DNA from: Paraspadella gotoi
Lineage: Eukaryota > Chaetognatha
Length of the DNA stretch: 64,000 nt
Reading direction: 5' to 3'
Assembly (NCBI GenBank): GCA_051294375.1
Contig: CM119266.1
Coordinates: forward strand, 10,131,677 to 10,195,676
The notes below the pieces were generated by a model. That model searched no databases. It was given only the letters and a program-made list of their open reading frames with translations, and had not been told where the DNA came from. Of this stretch, positions 59,644-64,000 are shown piece by piece. Each line of letters begins with the position of its first letter. Position 1 is the stretch's first letter. Position numbers and translations under genes: made by a program.

Positions 59644-60936
59644 TCAAGCGGGCGACGACCTGTTGTGCCATATTTTCCTCAGCCTTTCCAACGCGACCCT
59701 GAAAGCCAAAAGACTAAATTCAACAATCTCCATAAGCCCAATGATGGACATCCCCATCCACAGCCCGAGATGGCCGCCGACTGTGCCGATCAACTGGTAA
59801 AAGGTGATCATGTAGACTTCCTCGTATCTTTGGTGGATCAAGTTCCGGTATCTCACGCTGAGATTCCAAACTGTCTCGCCGTCGACGTCGTTTTCCAAAA
59901 AAGCTTCTTCTGCGTCTTCCCGTTTTTCCAGTTCTTCTTCTCCCTCATAAACGTTGTCTTTGGTGGGCTGAACCTCTCCAATCTTTCCGAATTCTCTTTC
60001 AAAGAGTCGCTTATTGTGCTTATGATGCTTCGAATTAATCACCGAGAGTCCCTGCCACCCCGAGTGTTCGCAGCTGGGCTTGCACTGCCGCAAAACCTTC
60101 TCACAATCTTTCATCGACCAGCCTTTCAAGCACTTCGCCGCCTTCACTATCGCCATGCATCTCGACACGGAGTAGGAGTCATCCATTTTTGCGTATCTCC
60201 TGGTCCATTCGGGCCAATCATGGCTGCAGTTTTTGATGAAAGTCTTCGTGGCGTAATGATCGTAGGACAAGTCGATTCCGACGGAGGAGTCGAGGACAAA
60301 AAATAGATCATCGTTGGAGTCCTTGATGTTGTAGACTGTGGCCATCAATGTCTGGCACATTATGGGGAAAACGCAGCGCCAAGCAAATTCTTTAAGCCTG
60401 AATCGTAAGGCTGGCTTCGTCGACGTCGCCAATAAGGCACCATCTCCGTTGAAAATGATTGCATCAACCCTTTTTTCCCAAGAATTCGGCCCGAAATCTT
60501 CGAAGATATCTTCAGCGTCCAAGAAGAACGAATCGTTGTTCAATTTGACGACTTCCTGGCAGAAATTGGAGAAGACGGACTCGTCCTCTGTGAAATTGCT
60601 GACGATATACTTTTCGCAGACTCGACGAGCGGCTCCCGCGTGATCTTCGCAGGCCGACTCGAAGAACTCTTTTTTGATCAAAAATAGTCGGTCGAATCCG
60701 ATTGAAGGCAGCGGCAGCAACTCCTCCCTCTCCGATATCCTCGTGGCCACCGGACCGTCCAGATATTGGACGACCGCGACGAAGATCTGGAAGATCATGA
60801 AGGACGAGGAGGAGAAGATGACGAGGAGCCAGAGGCAGCGGCGGACGCGGTTCTGCGTCGGCGTCAGCGCGGCGTCCGCGGCGGCAATGCGGGCGGCGCC
60901 GTGGATCGTCGTCGATTCCAGGAAGGAATTAAACAT
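59644..60936 (-). CDS. DEG/ENaC (amiloride-sensitive sodium channel) family subunit, 430 aa
   Basis: A single uninterrupted frame from ATG 60936 to TGA 59644. Two membrane segments flank a large loop: TM1 about 35-58 (LWLLVIFSSSSFMIFQIFVA) followed by YLDGPVATRI and LPLPSIGFD, a variant of the FPAVTICN site; TM2 about 375-412 with TVGGHLGLWMGMSIIGLMEI, the strongest family signature. GMS (395-397) occupies the G-x-S selectivity filter. Loop cysteines include CEKVLRQCKPSCEHSGW, the usual Cys-rich domain just before TM2. At 430 residues it is shorter than most members (500-700), mainly through a reduced loop. Members form trimeric Na+ channels gated by acid, peptide or force; the stimulus here is not predictable. 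No intron. It converges with the fukutin-like gene. Confidence 0.9.
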   Translation of the reverse strand: MFNSFLESTTIHGAARIAAADAALTPTQNRVRRCLWLLVIFSSSSFMIFQIFVAVVQYLDGPVATRISEREELLPLPSIGFDRLFLIKKEFFESACEDHAGAARRVCEKYIVSNFTEDESVFSNFCQEVVKLNNDSFFLDAEDIFEDFGPNSWEKRVDAIIFNGDGALLATSTKPALRFRLKEFAWRCVFPIMCQTLMATVYNIKDSNDDLFFVLDSSVGIDLSYDHYATKTFIKNCSHDWPEWTRRYAKMDDSYSVSRCMAIVKAAKCLKGWSMKDCEKVLRQCKPSCEHSGWQGLSVINSKHHKHNKRLFEREFGKIGEVQPTKDNVYEGEEELEKREDAEEAFLENDVDGETVWNLSVRYRNLIHQRYEEVYMITFYQLIGTVGGHLGLWMGMSIIGLMEIVEFSLLAFRVALERLRKIWHNRSSPA

Positions 60937-63810
60937 TTTTCTTTGAGAAATCTGGTCAGAAAAAAAATCAACATGGGTTTGCGGAAAAAAATACCGCTCA
61001 CTTCCGTTATGGAGATCGCTCGGATAACAAAGCTATGATATGACCAGTACATAGCCTATATTAAAAGTTTTTTTGTGTCAATACTTCACGAAGGAATATA
61101 AATTTTTCAACCTAGAATTTTAAATAAACGTTAATATAATATTTAGTTAAGTTAGCGGAAAAATTGATAAGAATTAAATTAATAAAAATGCGTAACTTAA
61201 AACTGTGTTTTGCCCAAATATTGTTGGTGGCAGTATTTGCGATTTTTTTTTTGCTTTACCATGAGTGAATGCAGTCATTTTTAAATTTAAATAGAACTTG
61301 TACATACGTAGAAATCGCCCAGCTATGTTTTCTTCATAATAGGCGCTCAGAAAAGTATCGTCAACCGTTGGAGTGAAAGAGTGTGCGACGGATAGATGGA
61401 TGGATGGATTATTGGAAATACAATCTCGAGTTTAATTTCTCTGGCAAATAGAAAATAGTTAGATTTGGATATGCATCTTAAATACGGATTTGGTTTCTCT
61501 TATCGATCTGTTATACTAAAATAATTTAAGGATTAGGGATAACCGGGTGATATGGAAAGGGAATTTTATTGTGTAATTTGGGCTACGAACGAGATGTTTT
61601 AAAAAAAGGGTTTTGATTATAGTAAGAAATCGATAAATTTCTCATACGTATGTCAAACTTCATTATTATTTTTTGTTTATTTAGTAAAAAAAAACAAAAA
61701 ACAAAAAACGAACTTTTTTCTCCCTAATTATTTTTTGGCACAATCTTTTCCTCATTTTCCCGTTTTTAAGGGTTTAGAATTCCCGGAAGCCTCTTGCGTC
61801 GCCAAGTCAAAATGGATTCTGGACAACTTTGTCAATGAAGAAGGAAAAGTGGGTCCAAGGGTGACGGGGGAAGTTTCTGAAAGTGGGTCGTAGGGAGAGA
61901 GTAGGGTTTGAGTTTGAGAAGGGGAAAAAGGGGTACAAAGTATCGGAATGGCAAGGGACGAAAGAATTGGGGGGGGGGAAAGGATTTTAGTGAGTTTTTT
62001 GAGGCTAAAAATGGAAATGGAAATGCGTGGGCGGGTGACAGAGGAAGGAAGAGAAGAGAAAACGCCCGTGGGCGTTGAAAAGAATATTAAGGGAGAAAGG
62101 GAGGTGGGGAGGGCGGGTAAATTTAAATGGAGATGGGGGGGGGTAAGTCTCGGGAGTAATTCGGGTGAATAAAACCATAACGATTGAAATGAATTTTAAA
62201 ATAAAGTTACTAATAAAGTAATACTAATACGAATCGGTGACCGAAAGAAATTAAGTGTAATCACTCATCACTAATCACTAATCAGTAATGGCATTTATCT
62301 TTCTTACTTTAAAATTATCTTTAGTAATAATTGCAAAAATAGTGGCATATTAGCTCGTATTTCCTTTCCTCCCTTTTCTAAGGAGGTGATTCGCGGTTTT
62401 TAAAAAATTAAAGCAGAAAATCAAACGAAGCAGAAAACTAATTTATAGGAATTTTGGCGACAAAAAAAATCATTAAAATCGATTATTTTTTTATTTTGAA
62501 GTTCATTGACTCCGCGATTACGTTAGTGATAAACTTAATTATTCTTCATGGATTATTGTACTAATCTTTGAGTGGAAAATAGGGGTAAGCACTGAAAGGG
62601 TAAAAATTTGATGATGTTAGGAAACTAGAAAAGCGATTTTTTTTAAATAGACCGGTTTGTTGAGTTTTGAATTGTCTTTATGAAAGTAAAAAAAGTGCTA
62701 AAAATTTGTTTTAGGTTAATTTAAAAACGAGACGTTTGGGAAGTAAAAAGGCGTCCATAACTAATGTCGTCGTGACTTTTTAACGTTAAAAAAAATTATA
62801 GGAAGAGAAAAATGCATGATCCCAGGCGTTGTCGCTTATAAAATGACGTAGAAACTCGGCGCTGAAATAAAATATCTGAACTAGTATTAAGGCTTTAAGC
62901 AATTGACAATGGGATTTACAAGCGAGAGAGAGATTAATGAAGGACAGAGTTAATACTAATTTATAATCTCCTTTGAATGTGATGTCTCTTTCACAACTAA
63001 TATATATAATATAATATAATATGAAATTGGTACAACCAATATAAAAATTATCCATTCATTTAATAAATAAGCTATCTTAATAGCTTAATATATATTTTTT
63101 TTTGAGAAGCGTAAAATAACTCTCGTGGGGAGAGAGCGCTGGATCGAGGGCGAGAACCCGCGCCCGTGAATGGATATAAATGAGGGGAGACCGCGGAGAT
63201 TAAAAACGAAGGCTAACGATTTTTAAGTAGGCTGTTGTGGTGAGAGGCCTTAACGAGATCGTGATTGGCGACAGCAAAGGAGGGCTGGAGCGGAGAGGGG
63301 GGGCAATGTTTGTCGGGAAGGGGGCAAGCATTAGAATATAAAAACGCGTGAGAAGCTAAGAGGTTTGAGATTGAATAACAAATAATTGTGAAAGCCAGGA
63401 TATTAGTCTTATTACTATTCGTGAGAATTGGTAGGTTAAGGGCTCATAGTGCCCTTTTTTGAACCTTAGATGGCAGAAATGAAAACAAACTGGCAGGGGG
63501 AAGCTCTGACAAAAAGACAAGGATGTAAATTGTGTAACGGAGAGGGAAGTGTGTGTCTGGTGATATTTAAATGGTGAACATAGGAGTTTATGTAGGAAGC
63601 GGAAGTGAAAACCAAAAAAAAAAAATGAATGTGGATAGAACGTGGGAAGAGGAGAAATTGAGGGTGGGAATTTTAAAAAAAAATAACGCTAGTCGTAATA
63701 TTCGCGATAGAAGGGCGCGAGAACGGAATGAGGGGGAGCTCAGGGGGGGGGCAGGGGAGCGAGGCGATTTAAAATCAGCGCCTTGATGTAAAAAAGAAAA
63801 AAAAAAATTG
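60937..63810. other. Intergenic, copy 2
   Basis: AT-rich with G-rich patches at 61970-62160 and 63720-63760. No gene is supported. Relative to copy 1 it lacks a ~520-bp block at about 62715. Confidence 0.55.
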
Positions 63811-63924
63811 CAGGAGCGTCATCGATGGGGCTGAGATTTGCTGAAGAACGCTGCAGTCATTCCTGCAGAAAGTTCGATTGATATGAACACTGGGGCGAGT
63901 AATAGAATCTGGCAAATCGATAAG
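63811..63924 (+). CDS. Possible exon at window end (weak)
   Basis: The acceptor-like TTGCAG precedes about 63811 and a canonical donor AAG|GTAAGG follows 63924. Short frames are open in part: PAESSIDMNTGASNRIWQID up to the donor, and MGLRFAEERCSHSCRKFD earlier in another frame. No family recognised. A palindromic CTGCAG...CTGCAG lies inside. Confidence 0.2.
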
Positions 63925-63964
63925 GTAAGGTAATTATTGAGTCGCGAGACGCGACGAGGTTTCA

Positions 63965-63965
63965 A

Positions 63966-63993
<28 letters not shown>
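63965..63993 (+). repeat. (GAC)n microsatellite
   Basis: Eight or nine GAC triplets at the window edge. Confidence 0.9.
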
Positions 63994-63996
<3 letters not shown>

Positions 63997-64000
63997 GGAC

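Overview
This is a metazoan nuclear window, most likely from an ecdysozoan. The evidence is eukaryotic splice sites, EGF-like exons, a peritrophin-A type chitin-binding segment, a DEG/ENaC-type channel, a fukutin/LicD-family enzyme, and a very high density of microsatellites and small repeats. The species cannot be told from the sequence. No bacterial or viral gene system, CRISPR array, rRNA or tRNA gene was seen.

The sequence is a scaffold of several contigs. Two sized N gaps (438-668, 808-1372) and three fixed 25-N gaps (29091-29115, 47613-47637, 48624-48648) separate them. Two large parts are present twice. The contig at 29116-47612 repeats 10098-29090: its first ~6.5 kb is an indel-rich version, and its last ~11.5 kb is almost base-identical and stops at exactly the same base before an N gap. 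The stretch 48865-56828 is repeated at 56840-63828, and the first copy is longer and riddled with small insertions. Both look more like unmerged contigs or raw-read gap fill than genomic duplications, so gene counts should be halved.

Layout. 1-5135 holds interspersed repeats, CT tracts and a 560-bp fold-back element. 5136-6116 (-) encodes a charged, glutamine-containing protein with one C-terminal C2H2 finger. 6117-17284 is microsatellite-rich with no convincing gene. 17285-17465 is a probable solo LTR. 17692-24701 (-) is a multi-exon gene with a chitin-binding exon, Ser/Thr-rich linker and at least seven EGF-like exons; nearly every exon needs a 1-nt correction. Its introns carry small inverted-repeat elements filled with degenerate TTAGGG-like repeats. 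28424-28925 (-) may be another exon. 29116-47612 is the second copy of all this. 47976-58602 (+) contains a fukutin-like gene: a signal-anchor exon in its own small contig, then two versions of the catalytic exons (49452-50823 broken, 57391-58602 clean). Facing it is a single-exon DEG/ENaC channel gene (51903-53294 broken, 59644-60936 intact).

The chitin-binding/EGF protein and the fukutin-like enzyme would both act in the secretory/extracellular matrix pathway, and the channel at the plasma membrane. Nothing shows that the loci are functionally linked. The most unusual signals are the fold-back element with its scattered single arms, the TTAGGG-like inverted-repeat elements, and the strand-polarised GA/CT tracts next to splice sites.
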